DNA of 64,000 bases, taken from NCBI RefSeq assembly GCF_017309075.1, contig NZ_JAEMGS010000019.1, forward strand, positions 1 through 64,000. The letters run 5' to 3'. Position 1 is the first letter of the stretch; every line of letters starts with the position of its first letter. The notes under the pieces are model-generated. The model saw only the letters and a list, made by a program, of their open reading frames with translations, did not search any database and was not told the origin of the DNA. The stretch comes from Motiliproteus sp. SC1-56 (GTDB lineage: Bacteria > Pseudomonadota > Gammaproteobacteria > Pseudomonadales > Balneatricaceae). This document shows, in pieces, positions 63,877 to 64,000 of the stretch. A program made the translations under genes and the position numbers.

Positions 63877-64000
63877 TGCCGGGCCAGAATCAGCGCCCGT
63901 CCACCAAGGCCGAGCTGGTGCGGCTCAAGGCGGAATTGAAAGTCGCCCGCGACGGCGTCGGCCTGCTGGAGCGTAAGCGCGACCTGCTGATGGCCGAAGG
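63876..64000 (+). CDS. ntpD: V/A-type ATPase subunit D (partial, cut by window end)
   Basis: Only the first 41 codons are in the window. The translated start contains STKAELVRLKAELK and GVGLLERKRDLLM, the typical opening of subunit D, the central rotor shaft. The ATG overlaps the ntpB stop as TGATG. No gene for subunit C has appeared by this point; it could follow beyond the window. Confidence 0.88.
   Translation, partial: MPGQNQRPSTKAELVRLKAELKVARDGVGLLERKRDLLMAE

Noticed and set aside
1-64000. Search for CRISPR arrays, tRNA or rRNA genes, transposases, integrases and attachment sites
   Set aside because: None seen by eye. A tRNAscan-SE or ISfinder run could still find a short element, but no candidate was strong enough to report.

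Overview
The window is GC-rich chromosomal DNA from a gammaproteobacterium, probably a free-living, flagellated member of the Pseudomonadales/Oceanospirillales assemblage. Three blocks keep gene orders familiar from Pseudomonas or E. coli: argG-motY-pyrC-rnt; lipA-lipB-ybeD-dat-dacC-rlpA-mltB-rodA-mrdA-rlmH-rsfS-nadD-proA; and parE-cpdA-yqiB-nudF. I saw no tRNA, rRNA, CRISPR array, insertion sequence or phage gene. The window holds about 53 protein genes, densely packed and often joined by ATGA or TGATG overlaps.

Layout. 1-4.2 kb: rimO, an unrecognised small gene and a divergent PHA-synthase-like gene. 4.4-9.7 kb: a minor-pilin operon (fimT-pilV-pilW-pilX-pilY1-pilE) with a short PilY1. 9.7-18.3 kb, minus strand: a complete mevalonate-pathway operon (mvaA, idi2, mvaS, two GHMP kinases, mvaD) ending in polB, behind a good sigma-70-like promoter. 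This is the most striking feature, because most gammaproteobacteria make isoprenoids by the MEP route. 18.3-20.8 kb: two regulator genes whose receiver domains have lost key residues. 20.9-25 kb: argG, motY (behind a FliA-like promoter), pyrC and rnt. 25-31 kb: a chemoreceptor, a secreted sulfatase and an LTA-synthase-like membrane enzyme. 31-43 kb: the lipoate, cell-wall-elongation and NAD/proline block. 43-53 kb: an AhpA-like membrane protein, then parE and parC with a receiver-TPR protein and a soluble histidine kinase between them, then cpdA, yqiB and nudF. 53-58 kb: a HemY-type oxidase, an LHPP-like HAD phosphatase, a PDZ-M48 lipoprotein protease and a methyltransferase. 58-64 kb: a V/A-type ATPase operon (I, K, F-like, E, A, B, partial D) cut by the window end.

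How the genes work together. The mevalonate operon converts acetyl-CoA and acetoacetyl-CoA to IPP and DMAPP, which feed undecaprenyl phosphate and quinones; the RodA/PBP2/DacC/MltB/RlpA block uses the lipid-linked cell-wall precursors. The pilin, MotY and chemoreceptor genes serve surface motility, flagellar motility and taxis. The V-type ATPase is an accessory ion pump or synthase. The strongest leads for something not well described are the mevalonate operon with an unusual second GHMP kinase, the paired degenerate receivers beside it, the sensor pair lying between the topoisomerase IV genes, and the compact V-ATPase whose B subunit contains an in-frame 15-bp tandem repeat. All functional calls come from reading motifs and gene order; no database search was run.
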